A stretch of DNA of 64,000 nt from Opitutaceae bacterium EW11 (GTDB lineage: Bacteria; Verrucomicrobiota; Verrucomicrobiia; Opitutales; Opitutaceae): NCBI GenBank assembly GCA_003054665.1, contig QAYY01000012.1, positions 155,679-219,678 of the forward strand. The letters are read 5' to 3'. How positions within the stretch are numbered: the first letter of the stretch is position 1; the number at the start of each line of letters is the position of its first letter. Below, one piece after another: positions 18,481-29,097 of this stretch. The notes beneath the pieces were generated by a model. That model was not told the DNA's origin and searched no databases. It saw nothing but the letters and a program-made list of their open reading frames with translations. Both the position numbers and the translations under genes were made by a program.

Positions 18481-19965
18481 CTACGGCAGGTCAGTCGAGC
18501 CCATCAGGTAACGATCGCACTCGCGTGCGGCACCGCGGCCTTCGTTGATCGCCCACACCACGAGACTCTGTCCGCGGCGGCAATCGCCGGCGGCAAAGAT
18601 GCCCTTGATGTTGGTCGTGTACTTTTCGTGTTCGGCCTTGATGTTCGTACGGGGGTCGCGCTCGACCTTCAGGTCGTCCAGGATGTCCTGCTCGGGCCCG
18701 AGGAAACCCATGGCCAGGAGGACGAGTTGGGCTGGACGGGTCTGCTCGGTGCCGGGGACTTCCTTCGGCACAAACTGACCCTTCTCATTTTTCTCCCAGG
18801 TGATCTGGACGGTCACGAGCTCCTTCACCTGCCCCTTCTCGTCGCCGACGAACTTCTTCACCGTCGTGAGATAGATGCGCGGATCGGCGCCCTGCTTCCA
18901 TGCCGCTTCTTCCTGGCCGTAGTCCATGCGGTAGACTTTCGGCCACTCCGGCCAGGGGTTGTCCTTGGCGCGGTCCATCGGGGGCTTCGGGAGGATTTCG
19001 ATCTGGAGAACACTCTTGCAGCCCTGGCGGATCGACGAGCCGACGCAGTCCGTGCCGGTGTCGCCACCGCCGATGACCACGACGTCCTTGCCCTTGGCGT
19101 GGATGCCCGCGTGGTCGGGTCCGCCGTTGAGCAGCGCCTGGGTGTTGCCCTTGAGGTACTCCATCGCGAAGTGCACGCCCTTGAGGCTGCGGCCCTCGAT
19201 CGGGAGATCGCGCGGCTTCGTCGCACCGGTGCAGATGACCGTCGCGTCGAATTCCTTGAGGAAAATCTGCGGTTCGACGTTGTCGCCGACGTTGGCGTTG
19301 CAGACGAACTTCACGCCTTCCTGCTCCATGAGTTGGATACGGCGGAGGAGGACTTCCTTCTTATCCAGCTTCATGTTCGGAATGCCGTACATCAGCAGAC
19401 CGCCCGGACGATCGGCGCGCTCGAATACCGTGACGGTGTGCCCCGCGCTGTTGAGTTGAGCGGCGCAGGAGAGGCCGGCGGGGCCGGAACCGATCACCGT
19501 CACGCGCTTTCCGGTGCGGGTCTTCGGCGGATTCGGATAAACCCAGCCTTCCTCCCAGCCCTTTTCGATGATCGAATACTCGATGTTCTTGATCGTGACG
19601 GGCGGGTTGTTGATGCCGAGCACGCACGAGCCCTCGCAGGGAGCGGGGCAGACGCGGCCGGTGAAGTCGGGGAAGTTGTTCGTCTTGTGCAGACGTTCCA
19701 GCGCCTCCTTCCAGAGGCCGCGGTAAACGAGGTCGTTCCACTCCGGGATCAGGTTGTGAATCGGACAGCCCGCGGCCATGCCGCTGATGAGCTTGCCCGT
19801 GTGGCAGAACGGAACGCCACAGTCCATGCACCGCGCACCCTGGTTGCGGAGTTTTTTCTCCTCCATGTGGTGGTGAAACTCTTTCCAGTCTTTCACCCGC
19901 TCCTGAGGCGGGCGGTCGACGGGCAGTTCGCGCAAGTACTCGATGAATCCGGTTGGTTTACCCAT
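18481..19965 (-). CDS. gltD: Glutamate synthase small subunit
   Basis: The NADPH-oxidising beta subunit of GOGAT, which passes electrons through FAD and iron-sulfur clusters to the large subunit. It has 494 residues. Cysteine clusters near the N-terminus ([33 protein letters not shown]) bind the 4Fe-4S centres. [13 protein letters not shown] binds FAD and [13 protein letters not shown] binds NADPH. The ATG at 19965 has no purine-rich site; the leader is CCTTTTCTCC. The gene lies 151 nt downstream of gltB, separated by an inverted-arm octamer element, and ends at a terminator. Confidence 0.97.
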   Translation of the reverse strand: MGKPTGFIEYLRELPVDRPPQERVKDWKEFHHHMEEKKLRNQGARCMDCGVPFCHTGKLISGMAAGCPIHNLIPEWNDLVYRGLWKEALERLHKTNNFPDFTGRVCPAPCEGSCVLGINNPPVTIKNIEYSIIEKGWEEGWVYPNPPKTRTGKRVTVIGSGPAGLSCAAQLNSAGHTVTVFERADRPGGLLMYGIPNMKLDKKEVLLRRIQLMEQEGVKFVCNANVGDNVEPQIFLKEFDATVICTGATKPRDLPIEGRSLKGVHFAMEYLKGNTQALLNGGPDHAGIHAKGKDVVVIGGGDTGTDCVGSSIRQGCKSVLQIEILPKPPMDRAKDNPWPEWPKVYRMDYGQEEAAWKQGADPRIYLTTVKKFVGDEKGQVKELVTVQITWEKNEKGQFVPKEVPGTEQTRPAQLVLLAMGFLGPEQDILDDLKVERDPRTNIKAEHEKYTTNIKGIFAAGDCRRGQSLVVWAINEGRGAARECDRYLMGSTDLP

Positions 19966-19978
19966 GGAGAAAAGGAAG

Positions 19979-20107
19979 GGCTGAAGGACTGAAGGGCTGA
20001 AAGTCTGAAGGAGGAGCGACTAGATTAGTTCGACGGTGGCTCGGGCGGAAGGATCGTTTGGCCGAAGGGCATTTGTTTCAGCCCTTCAGCCTTTCATTCC
20101 TTCAGCC
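19979..20107. repeat. Inverted four-unit octamer element between gltB and gltD
   Basis: The left arm 19979-20010 consists of four octamers (GGCTGAAG, GACTGAAG, GGCTGAAA, GTCTGAAG). The right arm 20076-20107 consists of four octamers (TTTCAGCC, CTTCAGCC, TTTCATTC, CTTCAGCC). The arms are complementary at 27 of 32 positions and enclose a 65-nt loop without a gene. In the gltBD mRNA they would fold into a long hairpin. Its ends lie 9 nt from the gltB stop and 13 nt from the gltD start. Confidence 0.9.
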
Positions 20108-20116
20108 CTTGATTTG

Positions 20117-23100
20117 TTAGTTGCCGCCGACGCGGGAGAGGTCGCGGGCGTTTTCTTCGAAGGCGGCCATGACGGCCTCTTCGCCGGTGAGTCCCTGCTC
20201 GTGGGTGCGTTTGATGCACGCGAGCATGCGCTTGTAGTCCTTGGGCATGACCTTGACGAAGCGCGGGACGAGGGCGTCCCACTTCGCCAGGACCTGCTTG
20301 CCGCGCTCGCTGCCGGTGAGGGCAACGTGTTTCTCGACCAGGCTGCGGACCTTCGCGATTTCCTCGGCGTCCTCGAGCTTTTCGAGGCCCACCATCTGCT
20401 TGTTCACCCGGCTGGCGAAGTCGCCCTTCTCGTCCAGCACATAGGCGACGCCGCCCGACATGCCGGCCGCGAAATTGCGCCCGGCCGAACCCAGCACGAC
20501 GACGTGGCCGCCGGTCATGTATTCGCAGCCGTGGTCGCCCACGGACTCCACCACGGTATCCACACCCGAGTTACGGACGGCGAAGCGTTCGCCGGCCATG
20601 CCCGCGATGTAGACCTCGCCAGCCGTCGCGCCGTAGAGGGCAACGTTGCCGACGATGATGTTTTCCGAGGCGACGAAGCTCGAGCCAGCCGGCGGGAAGA
20701 CCGCCAGCGTGCCGCCGGAGAGGCCCTTGCCGATGTAGTCGTTGGCATCGCCCTCGAGGAGGAACGTCATGCCCTTCGGCATGAATGCGCCGAAGCTCTG
20801 GCCGGCGGAGCCCTTGAACTTGATCCGGACCGTGTCGGCCGGAAGGCCGTTCGCGCCCCACTTTTTCGTCACCTCGCTGCCGGTGATCGTGCCGACGACG
20901 CGGTTGACGTTGCGGATGGGCATCTCGGCCACGACCTTCTCGCCGCGTTCGATCGCGGGCTTGCAGAGGTCGAGGAGGACGGTGAGGTCGAGCGACTTGT
21001 CGAGGCCGTGGTCCTGCGGGATGTGGCAGGACTGGATCACGTCGTCGCCGACGTCCGGCTTGTAGAGGATGTTGCTGAAGTCGAGGCCCTTGGCCTTCCA
21101 ATGCTCGATGGCCTTCTTGGGTTCGAGCCGGTCGACCTTGCCGACCATCTCCTCGACGCTCGCGAAGCCGAGTTGAGCCATCAGCGCGCGGACTTCCTCG
21201 GCGATGAACCGCATGAAGTTCACCACATGTTCCGGCTTGCCGGCGTACATGGCGCGGAGGCGCGGGTCCTGCGTGGCGATGCCGGCCGGGCAGGTATTCA
21301 GATGGCACACACGCATCATGATGCAGCCGGTGGCGACGAGCGGGCCGGTGGCGAAACCGAACTCCTCGGCGCCGAGCAGGGCAGCGATCACGACGTCGCG
21401 ACCGGTCTTGAGCTGTCCGTCCGTCTCGACCGCAATGCGAGAGCGGAGGTTGTTCAAGACGAGCGTCTGGTGGGTTTCGGCCAGGCCGAGTTCCCACGGC
21501 AGACCGGCGTGCTTGATCGACGTCTGCGGAGAGGCGCCCGTGCCGCCGTCATGACCGGAGATCAGCACGACGTCGGCGTGCGCCTTGGCGACGCCCGCGG
21601 CGATCGTGCCGACGCCGACCTCTGCCACCAGCTTGACGCTGATGCGCGCATGGCGGTTGGCGTTCTTGAGGTCGTGGATCAGCTCCGCGAGGTCCTCGAT
21701 CGAATAGATGTCGTGGTGGGGCGGAGGCGAGATGAGGCCCACGCCGGCGGTGGTGTGGCGGGTCTTGGCGACCCACGGATACACCTTCGTGCCGGGCAGC
21801 TGACCGCCCTCGCCGGGCTTTGCGCCCTGCGCCATCTTGATCTGAAGCTCGCGGGCGTTCACCAGGTAATCGCTCGTGACGCCGAAGCGGCCCGAGGCAA
21901 CCTGCTTGATGGCCGAGTTCTTCGAGTCGCCGTTTTCCAACGGCTTGTAACGCTCGGGATCCTCGCCGCCCTCGCCGGTGTTCGACTTGCCGCCGATGCG
22001 GTTCATGGCGATGGCGAGCGTCTCGTGCGCTTCCTTCGAGATCGACCCGTAGGACATGGCGCCCGTCTTGAAGCGCTTCATGATCGATTCCACGGACTCG
22101 ACTTCCTCGATCGGAATCGCAGTGGACGGTTTGAAGTCGAGGAGTCCGCGCAGGGTGCAGAGGTTCTTCGTCTGCTCGTCGATGAGCTTCGAATACTCCT
22201 TGAACGTGGCGAAGCTGCCCGTGCGCACCGCCTTCTGCAGGCGATGAATCGTTTCCGGATTGAAGAGGTGGAATTCACCTTCGTCGCGCCACTGGTACTG
22301 TCCTCCGACCGGGAGGACGTGGCCGTTCACCTGGCGATCGGGGAACGCCATGTGGTGCCGCGTCAGAACCTCCTGAGCGATGACGTCGAGGCCGATGCCG
22401 CCGACGCGCGAAGGCGTCCAGGTGAAGTACTGGTCGACGACGTCCTGGCGGAGGCCGACGGCCTCGAACACCTGGGCGCCACGGTAGCTCTGGATCGACG
22501 AGATGCCCATCTTGGACATGACCTTGATCACGCCCTTCGACGCCGCCTTCACGAAGTTCTTGCACGCGGTCTTGTGGTCGACGTTGAGCAGGAGCTGGTC
22601 CTGGATCATGCCGTCGATCGTTTCGAACGCGAGGTACGGGTTAATCGCGCTGCAGCCGTAGCCGATGAGGAGCGCGAAGTGGTGGACTTCGCGGGCCTCG
22701 CCGGTCTCGAGCACCACGCTGACGCGGGTGCGCAGGCCTTCGCGGATCAGGTAGTGGTGCAGCGAGGCGACCGCGAGCAGCGATGGGATCGGGGCAAACT
22801 CGCGGGTGACGCCGCGGTCGCTGAGGATCAGCACCGTCACCTCGTCGTCCTCGATCATGCGGCGGGAAATGACGCACATTTCCTCCACGGCCTTGGCCAG
22901 GCCGCGCTCGCCACGGGTGACGCGGAAGAGGATCGGGATGACGCCGACCTTAAATCCGGGGCGGTCGAGGCGGCGGATCTTGGAGAACTCCTCGTTCGTC
23001 AGCACCGGCCACTTCAGCTCGACACGGCGGCAATCCGCCGGACCCGGGTGCAGGAGGTTGCCCTCGGAACCGAGACGCGTCTCGGCCGACGTGATGATTT

Positions 23101-24775
23101 CCTCACGGATGCTGTCGATCGGGGGATTCGTTACCTGCGCGAAGAGCTGCTTGAAGTATTCGAACAGCAGGCGCGGCTTGTTGGAGAGCACGGCCAGCGG
23201 CGCGTCGTTGCCCATCGAGCCGATGGCTTCGACGCCGTCGCGCGCCATCGGAGTCAGCACCACGCGCTGGTCTTCGAAGGTGTACCCGAAGGCGATCTGG
23301 CGCTGGAGCAGCGTGTCGTGATCGGGAGTCGGCACCGCCTGCGCCTCGGGCAGGTCCTCAAGGTGGACGAGATTCTGGTCGAGCCAGACGCGGTACGGAT
23401 GCTCCGCGGCGAGCTGGCCCTTGATTTCGTCGTCGCCGATGATCCGGCCTTGAGTCGTATCGACCAGGAACATACGTCCGGGCTGAAGGCGTCCCTTGCT
23501 GAGGACGTTCTCCGGGGCGATGTCGAGCACGCCGGCTTCGGAAGCCATGATGACGAGCCCGTCCTTCGTGACGTAATAGCGCGAGGGGCGCAGGCCGTTG
23601 CGGTCGAGCTGGGCGCCGATGACCGTGCCGTCGGTGAACGCGATGCAGGCAGGGCCGTCCCACGGCTCCATCAGGCAGGAGTGGTACTGGTAGAAGGAGC
23701 GCTTCGCCTCATCCATGCTCTCGTGGTTGGACCACGGCTCGGGGATCATCATCATCACCGCGTGCGGGAGGGAGCGGCCGGCCAGCACCAGGAGCTCGAG
23801 CGTGTTGTCGAACATCGCCGAGTCGGAGCCGTTGGTGTTGATGATCGGGAGGACCTTCTTGATGTCGTCGCCGAAGGCTTCCGAGACGAAGTGAGCCTCG
23901 CGGGCGTGCATCCAATTCACATTGCCGCGCAGCGTGTTGATTTCGCCGTTGTGGGCAATGTAGCGGTACGGATGCGCGCGGTCCCAGCTGGGGAACGTGT
24001 TCGTGCTGAAACGCGAGTGGACGAGCGCAAGGGCCGTCTCCACCAGCGGATTGTCGAGGTCCTGGAAGTAGGTCGCGAGCTGCGTCGTCAGCAGCATGCC
24101 CTTGTACACGATCGTCCGGGACGAAAGACTGGGCATGTAGAGGAGTTCACTGCCGTCGAGCCCCTCGGCGCGGATCTCGTTGTAGACGCGCTTGCGGATG
24201 ACGTAGAGCTTCCGCTCGAACGCCAGCGGATCGGCAGCGAGGTTCTCGCCGCGGCCGACGAAGATCTGCCGCATGTAAGGTTCGGCGGAGCGAGCCGTCT
24301 CGCCGAGCGACGAGTTGTTCGTCGGCACCGTGCGCCAGCCCAGGAACTGCTGACCCTCGGACTGCACGATCTGCTCGATGCGCTCCTCGATGCGGCGACG
24401 CTTGGTGCCGTTCTTCGGAAGAAAAGCGATGCCGGTGCCGTATTGGCCGGCGTCGGGCAGGTTGATGCGGGCCTTCTTGCAGGCTTCCGCGAAATAGGCG
24501 TGGGGGATCTGGATCAGCAAGCCGGCGCCGTCGCCGGTGTTGGCCTCGCTGCCGGCCGCGCCGCGGTGATCGAGATTCTCCAGGATTTGAATACCCTGGC
24601 GCACGATCGCGTGCGACTTTCGACCGTGCATGTCGACCACGAAGCCGACGCCGCACGCGTCGTGCTCGAACCACGGATCGTACAAGCCTTGTTTGGACGG
24701 CACTCCAGGCTTGCGTGCCCGGTCGGAGCCGGAGCGGTCAAGTTGGCAGTGCTTTTCTGATTGGGTCTTGTTCAC
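20117..24775 (-). CDS. gltB: Glutamate synthase large subunit
   Basis: The alpha subunit of GOGAT (1552 residues) makes two glutamates from glutamine and 2-oxoglutarate. The N-terminal Ntn glutaminase domain is preceded by a 40-residue propeptide, and the catalytic Cys41 lies in [12 protein letters not shown] central domain follows. The FMN/TIM-barrel synthase domain has the 3Fe-4S ligands in [13 protein letters not shown], and the C-terminal GXGXG beta-helix includes [11 protein letters not shown]. The start is a GTG at 24775, and no Shine-Dalgarno is visible upstream. It is cotranscribed with gltD. A complete antisense reading frame of 1574 codons opposite it is a codon-bias shadow. Confidence 0.97.
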   Translation of the reverse strand: MNKTQSEKHCQLDRSGSDRARKPGVPSKQGLYDPWFEHDACGVGFVVDMHGRKSHAIVRQGIQILENLDHRGAAGSEANTGDGAGLLIQIPHAYFAEACKKARINLPDAGQYGTGIAFLPKNGTKRRRIEERIEQIVQSEGQQFLGWRTVPTNNSSLGETARSAEPYMRQIFVGRGENLAADPLAFERKLYVIRKRVYNEIRAEGLDGSELLYMPSLSSRTIVYKGMLLTTQLATYFQDLDNPLVETALALVHSRFSTNTFPSWDRAHPYRYIAHNGEINTLRGNVNWMHAREAHFVSEAFGDDIKKVLPIINTNGSDSAMFDNTLELLVLAGRSLPHAVMMMIPEPWSNHESMDEAKRSFYQYHSCLMEPWDGPACIAFTDGTVIGAQLDRNGLRPSRYYVTKDGLVIMASEAGVLDIAPENVLSKGRLQPGRMFLVDTTQGRIIGDDEIKGQLAAEHPYRVWLDQNLVHLEDLPEAQAVPTPDHDTLLQRQIAFGYTFEDQRVVLTPMARDGVEAIGSMGNDAPLAVLSNKPRLLFEYFKQLFAQVTNPPIDSIREEIITSAETRLGSEGNLLHPGPADCRRVELKWPVLTNEEFSKIRRLDRPGFKVGVIPILFRVTRGERGLAKAVEEMCVISRRMIEDDEVTVLILSDRGVTREFAPIPSLLAVASLHHYLIREGLRTRVSVVLETGEAREVHHFALLIGYGCSAINPYLAFETIDGMIQDQLLLNVDHKTACKNFVKAASKGVIKVMSKMGISSIQSYRGAQVFEAVGLRQDVVDQYFTWTPSRVGGIGLDVIAQEVLTRHHMAFPDRQVNGHVLPVGGQYQWRDEGEFHLFNPETIHRLQKAVRTGSFATFKEYSKLIDEQTKNLCTLRGLLDFKPSTAIPIEEVESVESIMKRFKTGAMSYGSISKEAHETLAIAMNRIGGKSNTGEGGEDPERYKPLENGDSKNSAIKQVASGRFGVTSDYLVNARELQIKMAQGAKPGEGGQLPGTKVYPWVAKTRHTTAGVGLISPPPHHDIYSIEDLAELIHDLKNANRHARISVKLVAEVGVGTIAAGVAKAHADVVLISGHDGGTGASPQTSIKHAGLPWELGLAETHQTLVLNNLRSRIAVETDGQLKTGRDVVIAALLGAEEFGFATGPLVATGCIMMRVCHLNTCPAGIATQDPRLRAMYAGKPEHVVNFMRFIAEEVRALMAQLGFASVEEMVGKVDRLEPKKAIEHWKAKGLDFSNILYKPDVGDDVIQSCHIPQDHGLDKSLDLTVLLDLCKPAIERGEKVVAEMPIRNVNRVVGTITGSEVTKKWGANGLPADTVRIKFKGSAGQSFGAFMPKGMTFLLEGDANDYIGKGLSGGTLAVFPPAGSSFVASENIIVGNVALYGATAGEVYIAGMAGERFAVRNSGVDTVVESVGDHGCEYMTGGHVVVLGSAGRNFAAGMSGGVAYVLDEKGDFASRVNKQMVGLEKLEDAEEIAKVRSLVEKHVALTGSERGKQVLAKWDALVPRFVKVMPKDYKRMLACIKRTHEQGLTGEEAVMAAFEENARDLSRVGGN

Positions 24776-24835
24776 AGTCGTTGGAGGGGCCTGAGTTTGG
24801 TTCTAGCTGAAAAAACGGGGCGGCTTGATGAGGGC

Positions 24836-24873
24836 AAAAAAAGACCGGGTCTCGCAGTGCGCGAGAGCCGGCC
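24836..24873 (-). terminator. Rho-independent terminator of the glutaredoxin gene
   Basis: On the minus strand an imperfect 13-bp stem (GGCCGGCTCTCGC with GCGAGACCCGGTC) encloses a 5-nt loop and is followed by seven T. It lies 34 nt after the glutaredoxin stop and before gltB, separating the two transcripts. Confidence 0.8.
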
Positions 24874-24906
24874 CATGGAAAAGGAAATTGGGAAAAGCCC
24901 TCGGCG

Positions 24907-25242
24907 TTAGAAGAAGCGGATCGTTTTAGTGGCCATTTTGGCGTGCTCTTCATCCGAGCAACCTTGGTTGGTCGGGATATCCAGTTGCGCATCACTCGGC
25001 TTCACAAGGTCGTTTGAGAGCAGGTAGTTCTCGACCTCTTCGCCAGAAACATCGGCCAACATCACGCCGTCCACCTCAACGCAGGGCGAAAGGGGCTGCC
25101 CAGACTTCTGCACCATCTCCGCGTAGTTGTCGCGGTTGTTGATGATGTCGATGTCCTCATACGCCAGGTTGTATTTGCGCATGATCGCCCGCACGCCGTT
25201 TGACCAGCCGCAATGCGGTTTGAGATAGGCTTTGATCTTCAT
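24907..25242 (-). CDS. Glutaredoxin-like protein with CGWS site
   Basis: A 111-residue thioredoxin-fold protein. The active-site motif after the first strand is CGWS (KPHCGWSNG), so the second cysteine of a dithiol glutaredoxin is a serine, as in monothiol CGFS types. The cis-proline is visible in LSPCVEVDG. This is followed by the usual GMLA-like turn (GVMLADVSGEEVENYL). The last 35 residues, including an isolated cysteine, form a non-standard tail. ATG 25242 is preferred to the start eight codons upstream. It ends at its own terminator before gltB. A role in thiol or iron-sulfur handling is inferred. Confidence 0.75.
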   Translation of the reverse strand: MKIKAYLKPHCGWSNGVRAIMRKYNLAYEDIDIINNRDNYAEMVQKSGQPLSPCVEVDGVMLADVSGEEVENYLLSNDLVKPSDAQLDIPTNQGCSDEEHAKMATKTIRFF

Positions 25243-25494
25243 GCGATATACCCAAGCTAGGGACAAAAGCGGCGCAACTTATAGGAGGGCTTTTACGCCA
25301 ATCAATAGAAAGTTTCGGCAGGATGTGACTTTTTCGGCATCTGTGCTGTGCGCGCCGCGAGAAAAGTCGTGGATTTCAGCTGAGCGCCGCGCATGCAATA
25401 CGGCGCATCGTCCAGCGGTCCCAAAAGCTCACTCAGCAGCCGCACTAATCCGCGGCACGTCAGTGTCCACCGGTGCTTCTCGCCGCCGATAGGA

Positions 25495-27270
25495 TCAATG
25501 GATCTCGGCATCGCGAACCCAGACGCGCAGATGCTGCCAGCGGGTGCGACCGAGGTTGAAGCCCACCAGCTGACTCGAGGTCCACTCGGGCGAACTGGAC
25601 AGCTCAGCGACTTGCGGAGCCCACTCGGCCGGGCCTGGACGGAAGAGCGGCTTCGAAGAGTTGCGCGGCGCAAATCCCAATCCCGCAGCGAACAGCTTCA
25701 AAGGATCGCATTCTTCATCGATGCTGACGACCACGAGCGGCCCCGGCTTGCGGAGCGCTTGAGCGAGTTCATCCGCAGTCTGCGGGAACGCCCAGCGTCT
25801 GCCGGTATAAAAAACGAGACTCGGTTCGGAAAAGCCTGCTCCCACAAACCGCGTCCCCGCGGGCAGCGCGTCGAAGCGACCTGCCGTTTGCACAGTGAGG
25901 CTCGTCTCACGCAGGCCGCGCGCCATGAGAATCGCTCCGGGAACCAATAGCACGAGGCCGGCTAGCAGTACGATGGAGGGGCCCGCTCGCATCCTCACCG
26001 CTTCACCCCCGGCCGTTCCCTCCGAAGCCACCGGGGCCTCTTCGCCCAGAGCGCCGAGCATCACGGCGGAAGAAAATGCTGCGAAACCGAGCATCACGAG
26101 GCAGACGCCCGAAAACGCCACTCGCAGCGGCAACGCCTCGGAGGGCAAGTCCGCCAGCTGCACGCCGATGGCCGCGCCTACAAACAGAACCACGAACAGG
26201 CCGAGCAGCGACCAGGCGAGAACCGTCGCCCAGCGCGGGCGCTCTTCCCACGGCACAACCAATGCGCGGGCGAGAAGGAGAAACAACGCCGGAAAAGCGG
26301 GAAGCACGTAATGGGGAAGCTGCGTGGCGTAAGCGGTGAAAATCACGTAGGGAGCTATCAGCCAGCAGAGCAGCCACGCCGTGCGAGCGCTCCAGGTCCG
26401 TCGCACGATCCACGGCAGGAAACCCAGGAGCGCTACCCAGGGAAACAGGCTGAACGGCGCCGTCCCGAGATAGAAGAAGGGGGTGTATCCCCGCCCGTTG
26501 AACTTCTCGAAGCCGCGTTGAACGACATGCTCGCCCATGCCGACCCGCCAAAAAAGCCCATGGGTCGCGACAAGCGCGGGAATACCCCACGCCGCAATGA
26601 TCGCCAGCGCGATCAGGAGCCCAGGAGCAATGCCGAGATGGGCCCAGCGAAGCGGCTTCCGCCAGAACGCGAACCGATACAGCAGCAGCGCCAGAACCGG
26701 CACCGCGGCAACGATGGGACCCTTCGCGAGAAAACCGAAACCGAGGGAAAGATAGAGTGCCCACCACCAGCGATTCCGGAAAGGTCTGGGCGCTTCCGCC
26801 TCGAGCAACTCGATCAACGCCACGCAGGCAACGACCACGCACGCCACCATCGGCATGTCGGCCAACGATAGGCGACCGTGGATAAACACCTGCATGCAAG
26901 ACGCGAGCATGCCCGCCGCGAGAAGCCCCACACGTTCTCCGAACCATTTGCGGCCCGCCCACCAGGTCGCGAGCACGAGCACGATCGTAGCACCGATGGC
27001 GTGCACCCGGGCGCCAAACTCCCCGATGCCAAACAGCCCATAGCCAGCCCGCATGAGCCAGTAGGTCAGCACCGGTTTGTCGAAGCGGTAGTTGCCGTTG
27101 AACGTCGGAACAATCCAGTCCGAACGCTGGATCATCTCGCGCGTCGCCGTGGCGAATCTCGGCTCATCGCGGTCCACGATCGGCAGCGTTGCCGTGCCCG
27201 GCAGGAGCAAGAGAAGCACCCAGGCCGTCAGCAGCCAGGGGGCGCGGCGGAAGATCCAGCTCCGGTTCAC
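25495..27270 (-). CDS. GT39/ArnT-like membrane glycosyltransferase
   Basis: A 591-residue integral membrane enzyme of the ArnT/PMT family, which moves a sugar from a polyprenyl phosphate to lipid A or protein. The catalytic first periplasmic loop is visible as DRDEPRFATATREMI (residues about 38-52), after the first membrane helix. About ten further hydrophobic helices follow, then a soluble C-terminal domain. The GTG start at 27270 shares GTGA with the stop of the PAP2 gene, so translation is coupled. A frame continuing upstream is antisense-like and not used. With the GT2, LABN and PAP2 genes it forms a complete sugar-lipid transfer operon. Confidence 0.88.
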   Translation of the reverse strand: MNRSWIFRRAPWLLTAWVLLLLLPGTATLPIVDRDEPRFATATREMIQRSDWIVPTFNGNYRFDKPVLTYWLMRAGYGLFGIGEFGARVHAIGATIVLVLATWWAGRKWFGERVGLLAAGMLASCMQVFIHGRLSLADMPMVACVVVACVALIELLEAEAPRPFRNRWWWALYLSLGFGFLAKGPIVAAVPVLALLLYRFAFWRKPLRWAHLGIAPGLLIALAIIAAWGIPALVATHGLFWRVGMGEHVVQRGFEKFNGRGYTPFFYLGTAPFSLFPWVALLGFLPWIVRRTWSARTAWLLCWLIAPYVIFTAYATQLPHYVLPAFPALFLLLARALVVPWEERPRWATVLAWSLLGLFVVLFVGAAIGVQLADLPSEALPLRVAFSGVCLVMLGFAAFSSAVMLGALGEEAPVASEGTAGGEAVRMRAGPSIVLLAGLVLLVPGAILMARGLRETSLTVQTAGRFDALPAGTRFVGAGFSEPSLVFYTGRRWAFPQTADELAQALRKPGPLVVVSIDEECDPLKLFAAGLGFAPRNSSKPLFRPGPAEWAPQVAELSSSPEWTSSQLVGFNLGRTRWQHLRVWVRDAEIH

Positions 27271-27974
27271 TTCCCAACCTCCTCGGGGCGCGCTGGAATC
27301 TTCGGCCCGACCGGAACGGCGTAAACGCTCCGCACGGCGAGCCCCATGATCACGCCGACGGTCAACCCCAGTCCAGCCCCGCCAAAGAGATCCGTCACGT
27401 AGTGGCGCTCTAGATACCAGCGGGACCAGGCGACGCCCACGGCGCCGAGCGCCAGGACAGCGGAATAACGCGGTACAAACAGCGCGACGGCAGCCACGAT
27501 CGCCAGGCAGTGCGTCGCGTGGCCGGAGGGAAAGGACGCGAAATCCCAGCCGTGGCGAAACCAATAAAACCCATCTTCGTAGGGCGTGCTCGGTCGCGGG
27601 CGACTCGCGATCCACTTAACGATGTTCACCAGGATTCCCCCCATCACTCCGGCGTGAACGCCCGCAATCGCCCCCCAAATCCATCGGCTCTGCTTGCGAA
27701 GATACCCGGCGATGCCGAGCAGAACCAACGCAAGGAGCGGCGCCATGTGGAGTTCGCCCCAGCGACTGAGCTGCCGGGCGATTTCCATCCAGAACGGATT
27801 GCGGTGCTGCGGAAGCCAGGCTTTCAACGCCGGATCGTAGAAGTGCAGCAGCCCCGCTGCGCAGCCGGTGAGCAGCGCGACGAGGAGCAGCCAGCGCCAG
27901 CCGGCCGCCACCGAGCGGCCCGCAGCAGCAAAGATCTGGCCCTCGCGTTTCCAGAACTGGCTCCAGGGGTTCAT
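27267..27974 (-). CDS. PAP2-family lipid phosphatase
   Basis: A 235-residue membrane phosphatase of the PAP2/haloperoxidase superfamily. The three signature motifs are intact: KWIASRPRPS, FPSGHATHC and SRWYLERHYVTD, with several membrane helices around them. It probably dephosphorylates a lipid phosphate such as undecaprenyl diphosphate or lipid A. ATG 27974 overlaps the stop of the preceding gene as ATGA, and its own stop overlaps the ArnT-like start as GTGA. The longer frame to 28364 is not used. Confidence 0.88.
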   Translation of the reverse strand: MNPWSQFWKREGQIFAAAGRSVAAGWRWLLLVALLTGCAAGLLHFYDPALKAWLPQHRNPFWMEIARQLSRWGELHMAPLLALVLLGIAGYLRKQSRWIWGAIAGVHAGVMGGILVNIVKWIASRPRPSTPYEDGFYWFRHGWDFASFPSGHATHCLAIVAAVALFVPRYSAVLALGAVGVAWSRWYLERHYVTDLFGGAGLGLTVGVIMGLAVRSVYAVPVGPKIPARPEEVGK

Positions 27975-28300
27975 GTCGACGCGGAGTCCTGACCGATGCG
28001 GTTGAGCGCCGCCTTGGCTCGGAGGTCCAGCCACAGGTTGTAGCCGGCGGTGAATGCCGGAAAGAGATTGGAGAGGATGCCCACGGAGTCGTTTTTCCCG
28101 AAGATGAAATAACTCAGGAGAGCAATGCTCCCGACCATGCTCATGTACCAGAACGTGCGCGGCATGACCGGACGATTGGCGATGCGGGATGCCACGAGTT
28201 GGACGACCCAGCGGCCGCCGAACATGAGCACACCGATGTAGCCGACGATCTTCCAAGGCGTGACAACGACGCCGTGTAGATGAAAGAGGACTTCGTTCAT
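27971..28300 (-). CDS. Lipid A biosynthesis N-terminal (LABN)-like membrane protein
   Basis: A 109-residue protein with three predicted membrane helices. It matches the short domain found at the N-terminus of some lipid-A-disaccharide synthases and as a separate gene beside ArnC/ArnT operons. PWKIVGYIGVLMFGGRWVVQ and RTFWYMSMVGSIALLSYFIF are characteristic segments. It may be a small SWEET/SemiSWEET-like or flippase accessory; its function is not established. The start is ATG 28300, 71 nt after the GT2 gene. The stop overlaps the next start as ATGA. Confidence 0.75.
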   Translation of the reverse strand: MNEVLFHLHGVVVTPWKIVGYIGVLMFGGRWVVQLVASRIANRPVMPRTFWYMSMVGSIALLSYFIFGKNDSVGILSNLFPAFTAGYNLWLDLRAKAALNRIGQDSAST

Positions 28301-28371
28301 TGAGCAGAAGATGGTGGACGAAGGGGCAAACGCCCGCGGCATCCGGGGCGGCGCCAACGGCCATCGCAGGG

Positions 28372-29097
28372 TCAGGGATGGTTGACGGAAGCGGAAGATA
28401 CCGTCTCGGAAGCAGAGTTGGGCGCAGGAAACCGGATCTGCCGCTGGAGCAGCCAGCTGACTCCGATCAGATCGCGAATTCCACGCAGCGCTCGACCCCC
28501 GATCGTGTACTTGGAAACGCCGCGGAGGCGGGGGCGGTGATTGACCGGCACTTCAACGACGCACAATCCGGCGTTCTTGAGCAGCGCGGGGATGTATCGA
28601 TGCAGGCCGTTGAACGGAACCAGGAATCTCACGTCCACTCGGCGCATCGCCTTGAGCGAACAGCCGGTATCCCGAATGCCGTCGTGAAGAAACCAACGAC
28701 GAACTCCGTTGCCGATACGCGAAGCGATCCGTCGATTCCACGTGTCCCGCCGATTCTTGCGGTACCCACAGGCAACGTCCGCCCTCGACAGAGCCTCGAC
28801 GAGGGCCGGGATATCGGCGGGGTCGTTTTGCCCGTCGCCATCGAGCATGACGCAGATCTCGCCCCTCGCCTGCTGGAGGCCGGCGTACAGCGCCGCGCTC
28901 TGGCCAAGGTTGCGGCCCATCGCCACCAACCGCACGCCCGGCTCCGCGAGAATCCGCTGCTGGGTGGCGTCGCGGCTGCCATCGTCGACGGCGACGATTT
29001 CCGCTTCCGGACACGCTTGGCGAACTTCGCGAAGAAGCTCGGAGACGTTCTCCTCTTCGTTGAAAAAGGGAATAACGACAGAGATGGACGGCTTCAT
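28372..29097 (-). CDS. ArnC/DPM1-like polyprenyl-phosphate glycosyltransferase
   Basis: A 241-residue GT2 enzyme that loads a sugar onto undecaprenyl phosphate. ISVVIPFFNEEENVSELL opens the domain, and IVAVDDGSRD and VMLDGDGQNDP carry the nucleotide and metal aspartates. The C-terminal RLRGVSKYTIGGRALRGI is the usual dolichol-phosphate mannose synthase signature. No C-terminal membrane helices are present, unlike classical ArnC. ATG 29097 is preceded by GGGGAG. It heads the four-gene operon and supplies the lipid-linked donor for the ArnT-like enzyme. Confidence 0.9.
   Translation of the reverse strand: MKPSISVVIPFFNEEENVSELLREVRQACPEAEIVAVDDGSRDATQQRILAEPGVRLVAMGRNLGQSAALYAGLQQARGEICVMLDGDGQNDPADIPALVEALSRADVACGYRKNRRDTWNRRIASRIGNGVRRWFLHDGIRDTGCSLKAMRRVDVRFLVPFNGLHRYIPALLKNAGLCVVEVPVNHRPRLRGVSKYTIGGRALRGIRDLIGVSWLLQRQIRFPAPNSASETVSSASVNHP

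Noticed and set aside
20036-24760. A 1574-codon open frame antisense to gltB
   Set aside because: It mirrors gltB codon for codon, is arginine- and alanine-rich, and shows no domain. High GC at third positions removes stops on the opposite strand.
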